A stretch of 64,000 bases of DNA from the NCBI GenBank assembly GCA_037043455.1, contig JAWPHD010002638.1, positions 124,001-188,000 on the forward strand, written 5' to 3'. The translations under genes and the position numbers were made by a program. This document shows positions 35,807 to 48,877 of the stretch, in pieces. The notes under the pieces are model-generated. The model was not told the origin of the DNA. It made no database searches and worked only from the letters and a program-made list of their open reading frames with translations. Position 1 is the first letter of the stretch; each line of letters opens with the position of its first letter. The DNA comes from Cyrtodaria siliqua. Taxonomy: Eukaryota > Mollusca > Bivalvia > Adapedonta > Hiatellidae.

Positions 35807-38800
35807 GGTTTTTCAGTGTTTTGATGGTCTTAAAATGTCGTGCATGGGCTACTTCTTTAATTGAACTTTAATTATTTTGTATGAAAATGTAGGTTGCTAT
35901 GTGTGGAACATGTTTTCAAAACTGTATCTTCATAAAAAAAATGTTTGGTAGGTTTGACTCCTCTAAATCTTTCTTCTACACCCCAAAAATAGAATATTGT
36001 GAACATTTTTATAATGGTTTAACTTGTAAAATATTATTAATATGCATAAAAAGACCGACTTTGTAGCATACAGCTATTATCTATTTTGATTTTAGTGGAG
36101 TTTGTGACATGTTTGAGCGTGTATACTCGACTGAAAATAGATAATATGCCGTAAATTGATGGAATTTTACTAGGAAAACACGTTTTGGTTTGCAAATCTG
36201 AATACTTTGCATATACAGAGTGTTGCTAGTTACTAAAATGCATGTTTTATTGATGTGTATTGAATTATTGCGATAATTCGTCACATTATTCAGGTGTATT
36301 GCAAAGAAATATCATTTCATATGACAATTCAAAGTGTAAAACTAAAGAAAAAAGTCTTTGAATTTGGTAATTTCCACCTTTTTTATGTATCTTCAAATGT
36401 CCATATCTCGGTCAATGTTTGTTTGATTTGAAAGACTTAGGCATTTTTGAGCATGATATATAGCTGCAAATAAGAAAACTTTACATTTAAAAATCATAAA
36501 CTTGTTGTGGTTCTCTTATATCTCTTGGATCCGTACTTATAGGCGAATTTCATATGGAATCTAGTAAATAGAGCTCCGAAACACGCAGTGCGTGTGCTTT
36601 TATGTCGTTTTTGAGAATTTTTAGTAAGTTTTCGTCTCTAACTCTAAATCTTTTTGATGTTTTAAAATGTCGTGTGCCTGGGCTACTTCTTTAATTGAAT
36701 TTTAATTCCATTGTAGGTTGCTATGTGTGGAACATGTTTTCAAAATTGTATCTTCATAAAAAAAAATGTTTGGTAGGTTTGACACCTCTAAATCTTTCCC
36801 CTACCCCCAACAAATAGAATTTGTGAACATATCTAGAATGGTTTAACTTGTAAAATATTATTAATATGCATACAACACCGACTTTGTAGCATACAGCTAT
36901 TATCAGTTTTGATTTTAGTGCAGTTTGGGACATGTTTGAGCATGTATACGCGACTAAAAATAGATAATATGCCATAAATTGATAGAATTTTACTAGGAAA
37001 ACACGTTTTGGTTTGCAAATCTGAATATTTTACATATGCAAGGTGCTGTTGATTACTAAAATGCATGTTTTATTGATGTGTATTAAATTATTGTGATAAT
37101 TCGTCACATTAGTTAGGTGTATTGCGAAGAAATGTCATTTCATATGACAATTCAAAGAGTGTAAAGCTAAAGAAAGAAATCCTTTGAATTTGGTCCATAT
37201 CTCGGTCAATATTTGTTTGATTTGCAAAACTTAGGCATTTTTGAGCATGATATATAGCTGCAAATATGAAAACTTTACATTTACAAACCAGGAATTTGTT
37301 GTGGTTCTCTTTAAGGCGTAATTACACCATTTCGTTTGTGCTTCCGTGGTGTGTAGTCAAACAGTGCCTAACAAAAAACGTTTTCCTACCTTACTAGTGA
37401 TACAAAAGTCCACTTTTGATTGCTTTTTGTTATTATTTCCTATTATTCATCCGAATGGTGTATTGGGATTTAGCAGTGTTTGTTTGAGATATTTAATTAT
37501 AATTGACATAGAAAGTAAAGAGAATATGGAAATGGGGTAAATCTATCTGTGACGTGTCAAAATAGAACGTGACGTCATTCGACAGATTGACTTTTCGTAC
37601 ATGACCTCCTGTTTTTATTGCAATTTTATATTGGCGGACGCTCGATCGTTTGATTGAAATGTGTTTTAAAAATGCGCATATTTTGCCTCTTGACATACAT
37701 TCGTCCTATATAAAACGAAGAAAGAAAATCAATGGTGCAATGTCACCTAAAGAGAGCTAAATGGGATAATTCGATCTCTCTTGGATCCGTACTTATAGGC
37801 GTATTTCATATGAAAACTAGTAAACAGAGCTCCGAAACACACACTGCGTTTGCTTTTATGTCGTTTTTGAGAATTGTTATATAACGGCCGTAATTTCGAG
37901 TTTCAGCCTTTTGGTGGTCTTAAAATGTCGTGCCTGGGCTACTTCTTTAATTGAACTTAATTTTTTTGCATGAAAATGTAGGTCGCTATGTGTGGAACAT
38001 GTTTTCAAAACTACTGTATCTTCATAAAAAAAAAAAAAGTTTGGCAGGTCTGACACCTCTACATCTTTCCCCTATTCTCCAAAAATAGGATATCGTGAAC
38101 ATTTTTAGAATGGTTTAACTTATAAAATATTATTAATAAGCATAAAAACACCGACTTTGTAGAATATAGATATTATCAATTTTGAATTTAGCGGAGTTTG
38201 TGACATGTTTGAGCGTGTATACTCGACTAAAAACAGATAATATGCCATAAACTGATGGGATTTTACTAAGAAAACACGTTTTGGTTTGCAAATCTGAATA
38301 TTTTACATATGCAAAGTGCTGCTGGTTACTAAAATGCATGTTTTATTGATGTGTATCGAATTATTGTGATAATTTGTCACATTAGTCAGGTGTATAGCCA
38401 AGAGATGTCATTTCATATGAAAATTAAAAGACTGTAAAACTAAAGAAAAAAGTCCTTGAATTTTGATTTTAGTGCAGTTTGTGACATGTTTGAACATGTA
38501 TACTCGAATAAAAATAAATAATATGCCATAACTTGATGGAATTTTACTAGGAAAACACGTTTTGGTTTGCAAATCTGAATATTTTCATCTGCAAAGTGCT
38601 GCTGGCTACTAAAAAAAATGCATGTTTTATTGATGTGTATTGAATTATTGTGATAATTCGTCACATTAGTCAGGTGTATGGCCAAGAAATGTCATATCAT
38701 ATGAAAATTAAAAGAGTGTAAAACTAAGGAAAAACGTCTTTGAATTTGGTAAATTTCAACTTTTACTATATATCTTCAAATGTACTTATCTCGGTCAATA

Positions 38801-39118
38801 AATATAGATTTGCAAAACTTAGGCATTTTTGAGCATGATATATAGCTGCGAATATGAAAACTTTACATTTAAAAACCATGAACTTGTTGGCGTAATTACA
38901 CCATTGCGTTTTTGCTTCCGTGGTGTGTAGTCAAAACGTGTCTAAAAACGTTTCCCTACCTTACTAGTGATACAAAATGCCCACTTTTGATTGTTTTTTG
39001 TTATTATTAACTATTATTCATCCGAAAGGTGTATTGGGAACATTTATTAGTGTTTGTTTGAGATATTTAATTATAACTGACATAGGCAGTAAAGGGAAAG
39101 TAGAAATGGGGTAAATAT

Positions 39119-42100
39119 ATATGTGACGAGCAAGTGTGGGTCCCAACATTTCCCTAGACGGAATAGACAGGTAGGCATCTATTACGCTATTAAACTGTAG
39201 TAACTTCCCATTGATCGGACCACCATGAAATCGAAGGCAAAAGTTATCAAAATATCAGCCTATTATTAAACAAGACTCAGAAGTTTGTGTAATTTCGTAT
39301 CTACGAGCGAACGCGAAACTGGGAACCAGTCAAAATTGAACCATATCTACTTCCGACACGGAAGTAAATGTATGAAGTTTTGAATATGAGAAAGTTAAAC
39401 CGTTTATTGAACAACAAATGAATGGAATAAAATTATACAGACTTACATCTATCAAATTAACTGAAAAATATTTGAGATAAATCATTAATTTCAGGTTGGG
39501 AGGAGGCGTGGCACAGGAAATTGCATCTTTTGATTATTACCTTTATCATGGATATACATGTAGATCTATGTCTTTATAGAACTGTTATTATAACTATTTA
39601 TGAAGGACTGTAAGGGGACATTTTAGTGATATTTATTTGAGGTGAAGTAGATGTTTACAAATGTATCAAATACATACACCTTGTACACTGTCGTGTGCAG
39701 AAATGTATTTCCTATCTGACAATTTTACTCTTCCTACGATGTCTTGTCAACCCTCCGAGATATACTCATCATTTGTCTGATCTTGTCTGGATATCCGGTC
39801 AACATTCCAGAATTATGTATCAGTCATTTTCGTCAGTCGGATGCAATTGAGATATTGCGATTAAACTACTGACGTCATTATGTTCTGCATTATGACATAA
39901 GTAGTTCAATCTCAGTATCTCGAGTACATCCGCCGAAAATAGCAGAAACATAATTTTGGAATAAGGGTCACACTAGTAAGATATAACCGATATGGTGACA
40001 TTCGCTATACATTTGATATTTTGTCTTGGTCTTAGAAACAGGACACATTTCCGATATATTCTGGAAGAAATCCAATTAAATCATTATTCAAAGCACCTTG
40101 GAATGAAACTTACTGACGAAATACATTATGTAATAAGTATTTGGGAGCATATTGTCTCTGAACCGATGCAGTTTCGAAATGTTTGTGTCAGACATGAATA
40201 ATAGGTAACTTATAGAGAAAGTGTTTAAAATCAATACTCATGTGACTGACTACATAATCTTTAAAATGGCCGACATAATTAGTATAAATATTCATGTTTT
40301 GAAAACAAGCGAGTGTGTTATTCGCTATTGTAAGACAATTAAAAGAAAACAACATATGAGTTTGTTACAGTCTTCGAAATTAGCCGGAAGCCCGCAGTCA
40401 GTAAAAATCATGTCGAGCATGTACATTTTGCAAGCGGGCATGTTAAAATTAGACGAAAATGCCAAAATGAATCGGAACGAAATCAGACCCAAAAATTAAC
40501 GACAGCTTGCAAACTAATTAAAAAGTTTATACATCGCCGGAAACAACTCTCGGTTCAGAACAGACTTGTTTTCAATTTTATTTGCTGTTTTCGAACGACG
40601 TTGGGGACGAAGGAGCAATATTTAGTATGATTCAATACCGCGATGTAAACCCGACTGATAACGAACTGAAGATCATTTCCGGTCCATTTTGTAACCTACG
40701 ATGAGCTTTCTTCATTATTTCGAAAGAGCGTAACCCGGCAGAAAAAAGCAATGCAGACGTTAGTGACTCAAAACAAAATTCTTGAAATAAACAGAACCCG
40801 TAATTTTCAGACCCAATGACTGAGAATAAAGTGTCAAAACAATCAAATTTTATTTAATTATTTGTGATATTATTCTATAGAAAATGTAACTTTCTGTGAC
40901 ACTTAAAAAACTCAGGTCAGTAGAAATGTGTTCGGCTAGTAAATTTTTGTAATTAACATACCCGATGGGCTAATAGCTCAAAATATTTTTCGTGAAGACT
41001 GTTCAATGCTTCAGTCAAAATTCCATGTCAAAGGGTATTTTACCTCCTAAATAAATCTGCAGTGTTGATTCAGATTATTTTAAAGAGTAAATGTTATAAT
41101 GGTTTTGCATTTCACCTCTAAATATGACTTTAAACCAGCATTGTTAATTTTCAATGCTGATTTCAACTCCCAATATTTTTTTTCAGTGCTGATTTCCTAA
41201 ATTATAATACTCCCAAAAAATGCTTATCTGGAGTTCTGAAATAAAGTATTTTTTTTTAATATCAGAAAATATGCGCTATTGTTTACATAGATTCCATCAT
41301 CAATACACGCCTAAATGTCTGTGTTAATGGCCCCAGAGTCAGACTTGCCCCTGATTTTGTCATTAATTTACGGTTTAATTTCTTCTGTACTTGAAACCAA
41401 TGAACATTACTGTCATTATGTTAAAGGAAGACAATACAATGATTTCTTAATCATTTTTTGTATTGTCTGCGTATCACGGCATATCCTTCGGGATCACTTT
41501 GTCCATCGTCGTCGTCATCGTCCATCACAGTTTAATCTGCAACCTAACCTTGGCCGTAATAACTTGAAAAGTATTTGGCCTATCACACACATCTTCATCT
41601 TACCTCAAGAAATGTGTTAAACATGACCTTTAACTTACTGACTTTCATTTTGGCAGAGTTATTTTATAGTTTGATTGTACATTTTGAAATAAGCACAAGG
41701 CAAGTGACCCAAGTGTTCTGTGGAACATCCTTCTCATTTTGTATCAATTGATTTCATAAGTTACCTTTACAGTCCGACTCGAGGGCAATTACTAGTGTTG
41801 CAAACCTTTGAAAATACATTTTCGCTCATCTGACTTTGTAAACAACCGACGATTTATTTCCAACCTACAGAGATGATATAGACTCTGTGTCTTTTTGTAT
41901 AATATGTTATCATCAATTTTGCATTAAATCACCCGATGAACACAGCCGTTAATTAAAACAACTGATTTAAAACGTATTCTCTGTTAAAAAGGTATACAGC
42001 TTGCTAACTCTTGCGTTTACATGTTCTAGTAAATTGCGAAACAGATCCATATTTGATTTTCAGACGTTTAATGCAGTAAGTCACAAGTGTTTGATTGTTT

Positions 42101-42140
42101 TTATCTCTACTGATCAAAGATCTCTTTAGCCGTGGTGCAG
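39119..42140. other. No gene seen; contains one foldback MITE and a dispersed repeat
   Basis: Includes the inverted-repeat element at 39807-39960 and a repeat fragment at 41445-41625 matching 16018-16165. ORFs at 39992-40201, 40221-40499 and 41315-41620 have no recognisable motif and no splice support. Confidence 0.45.
39807..39960. mobile_element. Short foldback MITE (about 154 bp)
   Basis: The left half (CCAGAATTATG, ATTTTCGTCAGTCGGATG, GATTAAACTACT) is the imperfect inverse of the right half (AGTAGTTCAATC, CATCCGCCGAAAAT, CATAATTTTGG). The element folds almost end to end around a TGACGTCATTATG centre. No coding capacity. Confidence 0.65.
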
Positions 42141-44050
42141 TATCCATTCGTTAACATTTTGTAGCGACTACTCTGAAACTACTGGATGGATTTTCATGAA
42201 ACTTTACAGGAATGTAGCCCATGATGTTTAGTTTATCCTAGCAACAATTCACATTGATGTAAAATCCAAGATGGACTTCTTGAAAACCATAAGTGATATT
42301 GATATGGGCCTTTTTCTAAAATGATCAACATGAAATGATGTTGGTCGTTGTCGACATGGCGCCCAGCGGCCATCTTTATTTACATAGAGTTATATAGTAA
42401 AAACTTGTAGCGACAACTCCTCTGAAACTACTGAACGGATTTTCATGAACCTTCAAAGGAATGTTGCTCTTGATGTTTAGTTGATCCTAGCGACATTTTA
42501 GGCCGGCTGGAAGTGCAAGTTGGCCACCATGAATTAAAATAGATTAAAAAAAGAAAGATTTTAGCGACTACTTCTTGAAAACTATAAGTGATATTGATAT
42601 GGGACTTTTTCTAAAATGATCAGCATGACATGATGTTTATCGTTGTTGAAAATTATTTTGATTAGCTATAAAACATGGCCGCCAGCAGCCATCTTTGTTT
42701 ACATAGAGTTATATAATAAAAACTGGTAGCGACTACTTTGAAATTAGTTAACGGATTTTCATGAAACTTCCAAGGAATGTTGCTCCTGATGTCTAGTTGT
42801 TCCAAGCAAAACTCCAGGCCGCCCGGAAATTCAAGATGGCCGCCACTGCTAAAAGTAGATTTAAAACTAAAACAAATTTTAGGGACCACTTCCTAAAAAC
42901 TATAAGTGATATTTATATGGGACTTTCTCTAAAAAGATCAACATGCCATTATGTTGGTCGTTGTCGAAAATCATTTTGATTCGACATGAAACATGGCTTC
43001 CAGCGACCATCTCTGTTTACATAGTTAAATAGTAAAAACTTGTAGCGACTACTCCTATGAAACAACTTGACAGATTTTCATGAAGCTTTACATGAATGTT
43101 GCTCTTGATGTCTAGTTGACCATAGCAAAATTTTAGGTCGTCCGGAAATTCAAAATGGCCGCCACGGATAAAAACAGATTTTTAAAATACAAATTTGTAG
43201 CAACTACTTCTTGACAACTATAAGTGATATTGATATGGGACTTTTTTTAAAATGATCAGCATGACATGATGTTGGTGACAGATCCTTGTTGAAAATCATT
43301 TTGATTTGACATGAAACATGGCTGCCAGCGGTCATCTTTGTTTACAAGAGTTATATAGTAAAAACTTGTAGCGAGTACTTCTCTGAAACTACTTGTCAGA
43401 TTTTTATGCAAATTCACAGGAATGTTGCACTTGAGGTCTAATTGATCCTAGCATAATTTCAGGTCGGTCGGGATTTCAAGACTGTCTCCATGGCTAATTT
43501 TTTTTTAAAAAAACAACAAGTTGCTAGCACCTACTTTTAGCAAGCTATAAGTGATATTGATATAGGATTTTTTCTAAAATGATCAGCATGACATGATGTT
43601 GGTCTTTTTCGAAATTCATTTTGATTCGTCATTAAACATGGCCATCATTGTTTACATAGAGTTATATAGTAAAAACGTGTAGAGACTATTCCTCTAAAAC
43701 TACTTGAAGGATTTACATGAAACGTAACAGAAATGTAGCTCTTGATGCCCAGTTGATCCTATGGTCGCCATGGCTAAAAATATTTTTTTTCAAAAACAAA
43801 TTTGTAGCGACTTCTTCTTGAAAACTATAATTGATATTGAATCAGATATGGAACTTTTTCTGAAATGACCAGCATGACATGATGTTGGTCCTAGTTGAAA
43901 ATTATTTTAATTCGACATTAAGCATGGCAGCCAGCTACCATCTTTGTTTACATATAGTTATTTAGTAAAAAGTTTGTAGCGACTACTCCTCTGAAACTAC
44001 TTGACTGATTTTCATAAAACTTCACATGAATGCTAATCTAGCTATCAAAT
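42141..44050. repeat. Approximately 310-bp tandem array, about six units
   Basis: Each unit carries TTGTAGCGACTACTCCTCTG, CGGATTTTCATGAAACTT, AGGAATGTTGCTCTTGATG, TTCAAGATGGCCGCCA, AACTATAAGTGATATTGATA and TTTACATAGAGTTATATAG. Starts are near 42160, 42410, 42725, 43040, 43365, 43675 and 43975. The repeated AAGATGGCCGCC includes an ATGG in Kozak-like context, but no frame stays open across units. Confidence 0.88.
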
Positions 44051-44189
44051 CCTATAAGTAGAGCTTCAGGGTCATTGAACTCTGGTTGTTGTCCGTTTTC
44101 AGAGATATAAAAATCATAATCCAAGTCTTCCTTCTCTTTGCCAGATGTATTTTACAAGGCGGCACTCACAACAGGTTTATGACCCGGGA

Positions 44190-44757
44190 TTCGTTACATT
44201 TTTATGCCCCCACCACTGAATGGTGAGGGGGCATATAGCCTTATCTATGTCCGTCCGTCCTTCCGTCCAAAAAGTGTGTGTGTCTATCTCCTCCCACACT
44301 TTTCAAACGATTGCTTCGAAACTTTAAAGGTTGCTGACGTATGATGACAAGATGTGCTTGTCTTTTCGGCGTCAAAATCGACCCAGTATTACCGAAGTTA
44401 TGACCCCTTTTTTATCAAATTTTATGTGAACATATCTTGTGTGTCTATCTCCTCACACACTTTTCAACCGATTGCTCCGAAAATTTACAGGATGCTTACC
44501 TATGATGTCTAAATGTGCATGTCGTTTCAGCGTCAAAATCGTTAAAATATCTTCTGTCTATCTCCTCCCACACTTTTCCTACATTTCTTTTCAAATTTTA
44601 CAGGAAGCTTACCAGTAATATCAAAATGTGCATACCAATTCGGCGTCAAAATCGAATCTGTATTACCGGAGTTATGGCCCCCTTTTTATCAAATTTTACG
44701 ATTTACACTTTGTTTTCAGTGGGGGCATCGATGTCCCATGGACACATTTCTAGTTTT
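44190..44757. mobile_element. GGGGGCAT-type non-autonomous repeat element
   Basis: Begins TTTTATGCCCCCACC with a short hairpin (CCCCCACCACT..AGTGGTGGGGG-like: CACTGAATGGTGAGGGGGCAT). It has a TCCGTCCGTCC head, then three approximately 125-bp internal units (TGTCTATCTCCTCCCACACT, ATTGCTTCGAAA, GGCGTCAAAATCG, TTACCGAAGTTATG). It ends GTGGGGGCATCGATGTCCCA and TTTCTAGTTTTT. ATGCCCCCAC and GTGGGGGCAT form the inverted ends. Confidence 0.7.
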
Positions 44758-45700
44758 TCGTTATTTCTAACAATAGATACCATTGATATATTTATATAAA
44801 AATACAGACTAGTAAACTTAGACTAATAGTACAGTAACTGATTACAAATAACTATCACCCTGTGTGGTTGCTGGGGTAGAATACAACCACTGCAACTTGT
44901 GCTTAAGCCATAGGGGATCCCTCAAAACCCTACGTCATATTCATTTTGGCATTTTTTATCATACTCATTCAAGGTCTTTATCATAACACCGCGTATGGAA
45001 ACGTTGCTTCATTGTAAATGAAGTGCTTACTATAGAATTCACTATGGTTGTTAGGTTATACTGTTCTAGGCCCATTTTCCATATTCTTTTTATTTTGATG
45101 TATAAAATTATAGAGAATGAGCCTTGCATGTTCATTCCTGTTAGGCGCTATGTAACCTTTTATGTTTTGGGGCACCGCAAAACTCAGTTCAAATTGTACA
45201 AAAAACAATTAATTAGAATAATAATAAATATATGCAGCATTTCCACTTGAATGCATATGTGCGATCACCATAAAGACGTTAATGCATTTTGGCGCAAGAA
45301 AATAACGAGGAAATATTGTATTTAGGAGTTTCCAACATCCAAAAATAGGAAGTTTACCATTTTTCTCTAAACTTACTGAATGTTTATGGACAAAAATGAC
45401 CTAAACATAGAAATAGATGCACCCATTACCTCTGTAATTTCAACATGACAAATTTTGAGTTTCTACACAAAGTATCTTCGCGTAAGTCATTTTTCATGTA
45501 GCTGATTTCCACTCCAAGTAGTTTATCATCAAACTCTGCATTTTTACGCGATTTTACTCGCTCGAAATGAAATAATAAGTGTGTGTTTTGCGTGAGCTGT
45601 ATTGCATCAACTGAGTAAACTCGATCATAAAAAAAGTAATAAAGTAATCCGCTAAAGGCTTCACTGACCAATTGTAGATCAACAGTAATATGTTGCTCTT
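44758..45700. other. No gene seen
   Basis: The minus-strand open frame at 45426-45671 (81 codons) has no recognisable domain, and nothing else stands out. Confidence 0.45.
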
Positions 45701-46870
45701 TGTGGCTTGTCGAAATTTTCTGCCTTTAATACAGACGAAAAGTCACCACAAGGTCTCTTGGAAAGAAATTTCAGGATTGTTATTCAGGTCATTTGGTAAA
45801 AGGTTAAGCTGACTGTAACTATAAATAGGATTTTGGTTTCCATGCAATAACATTAGTTTTCCTTGACGGATTTAACAAAAACTTCACCTCATTGGAATTA
45901 AGCGTTGGATTGTTCTGCAGGTTATCGAAAGGTCAAGGTCACTGTTACTAAAAATACAAATTGCTTTTTGCTGAATAAATTCACTTTCCCTAAAGGAATT
46001 TTATTAAAACTTCACCACAAAGTACGTCTCGTGGAAAGAAAGCTCACAATTGTTATTTAGGTAGTTTGATTTTAAGTCAAGGTCATTCTTGCTATAGGAT
46101 ATTGGTTTCCACTCAATACCATTAGTTTCCCTTGACGGATTTAACAAAATGGATTTACAATCAGGTCATTTGTCCGAAGGTTAAGATCACTGTTACTACA
46201 AATTTATGCTGTAATAATTCACCTTGCCATAATTTTTTTTAACGAAACTTCACCACAAACTGCAGATCATTTAAATGAAGCTCAGGATTGTTATTTAGGA
46301 ACAAGGTCAACGTTAGTACATGTAAAATTGGTTACTACTCAGTAAATTGATTTTCCCTTGCATGATTTTAAGGAAACTTCACCACAAGGTGTGGCTCGTG
46401 AAAAGAAAGCTTGGGATTGTTATTCAGGTTGTTTTGTCAAAAGGTCAAGCCTCAAGGTCATTGTCACTATAAATAAAATAAAAAATGGTTTCCGTTCTGT
46501 AAAATTAGTTCCCATTGCGTGATTTTAACAATACTTCATGAAGCTACACCTCTTATCACTCAGTAACTTTAGTCTCCCTTGTGGGATTTAGCAAAAAAAT
46601 CACCACAAGGTGCACCTCATGGAGAACTAAGCATGCGTTTGTTATTCGGGTCATTTATGCAAAGAGTTACTTTATGCAAAGTTCAAGGTAACTGTTGACA
46701 TTACATTATCTTAATGTAGTTGAACAAAACTTCATCAAAATGTGCAGCTCACTGAAAGGAAGCACCGGATTGTTATTCAGGTCGTTTGGTCAAAGTTCAA
46801 GGTTGCTGTTAATTTAAAAAAAATAATATAATTTCTCAATAAGTTTACTTTCCCATGAGGACTAACTAGT
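45701..46870. repeat. Approximately 150-bp array with TCAAGGTCA motifs
   Basis: Degenerate units with AACTTCACCACAAGGT, TGGAAAGAAAGCTC, GGATTGTTATTCAGGTC, GGTCAAGGTCACTGTTACTA and GGTTTCCACTCAGTAA. Its right half is repeated at 53728-54320 as part of the LINE-flanking duplication. Confidence 0.8.
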
Positions 46871-47181
46871 TGTCTTATGAAATTTGGCAGGATTGAGGAG
46901 TATCCATTGTTTTAAGATAGGTGGTTACACATATAGTTTTCACTGAGTTTCTTTTTAATGAAGTGTGGGAATCAATTTATAAGCATAACCTACAGCTCCA
47001 TCTGGCAGATTTAAAGGACAAGCTTTAAGAGTTAAGATCAGTGCCCAGAATGGATTATGTAATATACATTATTTGAAGTAAAATATGTTTAATCTAAATT
47101 TAAGTTGGCTGATTAATTATTTGTATCTCTGTGCTGTTGAGAACATCTCTGTAGTGAAATGAAGCAGAGAAAAGAGGTCCA

Positions 47182-47413
47182 GGGCCCTGTTTTATTAAAC
47201 ATCTTACGACAAGTCTCAAATTTTAAAATCGTTCACTGTTTTCACCTAAGCACTCAATGTAGACAATTATGTGTGCACGTAGTGCAAAAATATCACATGT
47301 ATAACAAAATGAAATCAAATCACCATTATTTGAAAAGTGTAACTTAAAGTGAAGCATTTAACAAATTGATTTACGATCAAAATGGTCGTAAGATGTTTCA
47401 TAAAACGGGGCCC
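47182..47413. mobile_element. 232-bp MITE with approximately 28-bp terminal inverted repeats
   Basis: The left end GGGCCCTGTTTTATTAAACA..CTTACGAC and the right end GTCGTAAGATGTTTCATAAA..GGGGCCC are inverted with few mismatches. The duplicate copy at 54628-54634 has the uninterrupted site, so the insertion is directly visible. No long target duplication; at most one or two bases. Confidence 0.88.
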
Positions 47414-48151
47414 AAGTTCGAGTCCTGGCGGAGAACCTGGCACACTTACTGAGCTGTACACACTTTGTTCTGGGATAAACACAACTTTAAAATAAATACA
47501 TATGATAAAATTGTTACTAGTGTTAAAAAATCATTCCATAATATTTACATGCGCTTCCATAAAAGTGAAGCGGCTATACGTAGTGTTACCCACTATCATG
47601 AAATATCGAAATGTTTATTACTGTACACTCATCCAAACTGGCATTTTAAATCATACAAAAGACAAAAGACAATTAAACTATAATGCTTTGAATACAATTA
47701 TTATATAACTTCATTGTTTTATTTATATTGTTCTGAAGTTGGCAAACACAGCTTTTGTCACCTCCCCAATTTTGGAGATGTGTCACTTTACTGATAATCG
47801 ATTGGTCAAATGTTTGCTAATATGTCATGCTAATAATATCATCCTTTCATTGCCTTTCAAACATGTCCGTACTCCCCATGGTATAATACATGTATTATAG
47901 ATTTTCTTGTTAGATCATGGACGATTTGTTTTTCATTTGAACTCTTCCAAATGTAGACAGATGTAGAGCAATAGATGCCCTCTGGGGATACTTGCTTTTT
48001 GTCTAATATCTTGTTTTTAGGTGGATGTATCTCATCCAGATTTGGTTACATCTTATTTTTGAAGTCATTAGGTCGAAGAAGGTCAGACCTTCTGTTATGT
48101 AAATAGCTACTGAAAAACACATGTAGGCAACGAATTGCTAACACTCCGAGA

Positions 48152-48412
48152 GTACTAGTTACTGTATGTATTGTGTGGGGTCATAGACGAAAGGTACTAG
48201 TTACTGTATGTACTGTGTGGGGTCATATATGAAAAGTACTGGTCATTATATGCATTGTGTGTGGTCACAGATGGAAAGTACTAGTTATTCTATGTGTTGT
48301 GCGGTGTGATCATAGATGAAACGTACTAGTTACGCTATGCATTGGGTGTGGCCACAGATGAAAAGTACTGGTTACTCTATGCATTGTGTGTGGTCAAAGA
48401 TGAAAAATACTA
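48152..48412. repeat. 42-bp minisatellite, about six units
   Basis: Same unit as 1-1765 (GTACTAGTTA, ATGCATTGTGTGTGGTCA, AGATGAAAAG), directly followed by the duplicated flank that begins near GTTTCTTGTAAACGTTCTTG. Confidence 0.9.
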
Positions 48413-48877
48413 ATTAGAGTTTCTTGTAAACGTTCTTGATCTTGACAGAAACCGAAATGCATGAACACAACCAAATAACCATGTATGAGCTTCCATGCAT
48501 TGTCATAGCATTAAACATGTCGTGCTAGAAAAAAGAAGTATATAAGTATTAAACAAGAAACATACAGAACAAGCTGAACAAAACATAAATAAATAATAAA
48601 ATTAAAATAATAATAATCACAATATGAAACAAAACTCACTTATAAACTTCAATCATAAAGTGTTCTATATAGGTCAGTATGTTATTTTAATTCTAAAAAC
48701 TAAAATGCTCAGACTTATTTATTCACAATCTTTTAACTAGAACTGTCGTTATGGGCAAACAAATATACCGCCGCCTCTTCCACTTTGACCCCTGCACTTC
48801 ATTGCACCAATAATGTTTTTCTTAGTGATCACATTCTCTTATAACTGAATCATCGGAAATATATAAAAACATTCCTA

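Larger units (their letters stand above)
31761..39118. repeat. Mosaic of partial 1-2 kb direct duplications
   Basis: Landmarks recur in the same order. CTTCCGTGGTG is at 31797, 37341 and 38918. CTCTTGGATCCGTACTTATA is near 32263, 36524 and 37777. TGACATGTTTGAGCGTGTAT or a close variant is near 36105, 36929, 38200 and 38481. GTCTTAAAATGTCGTG and its neighbours also recur. Units are of unequal length, so several overlapping partial duplications are needed to explain it. The region was then interrupted by the element at 32405-35806. No coding function is recognised. Confidence 0.8.
46278..48875. repeat. LINE-flanking direct duplication, upstream copy (2.6 kb)
   Basis: Starts AAGCTCAGGATTG and ends AAAACATTCC, exactly at the LINE 5' junction. 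It matches 53728-56089 nearly base for base apart from the 232-bp MITE and small indels. It contains half of the 150-bp array, a tRNA-like T-arm, about 1 kb of unassigned sequence, seven 42-bp minisatellite units and the approximately 450-bp flank shared with 2629-3075. Confidence 0.9.

Noticed and set aside
40221..40499. 92-codon ORF
   Set aside because: No recognisable motif, no splice or promoter context, and composition like the AT-rich background.
45426..45671. 81-codon minus-strand ORF
   Set aside because: No family recognised and bordered by non-coding repeats; length is within chance expectation for a region this size.
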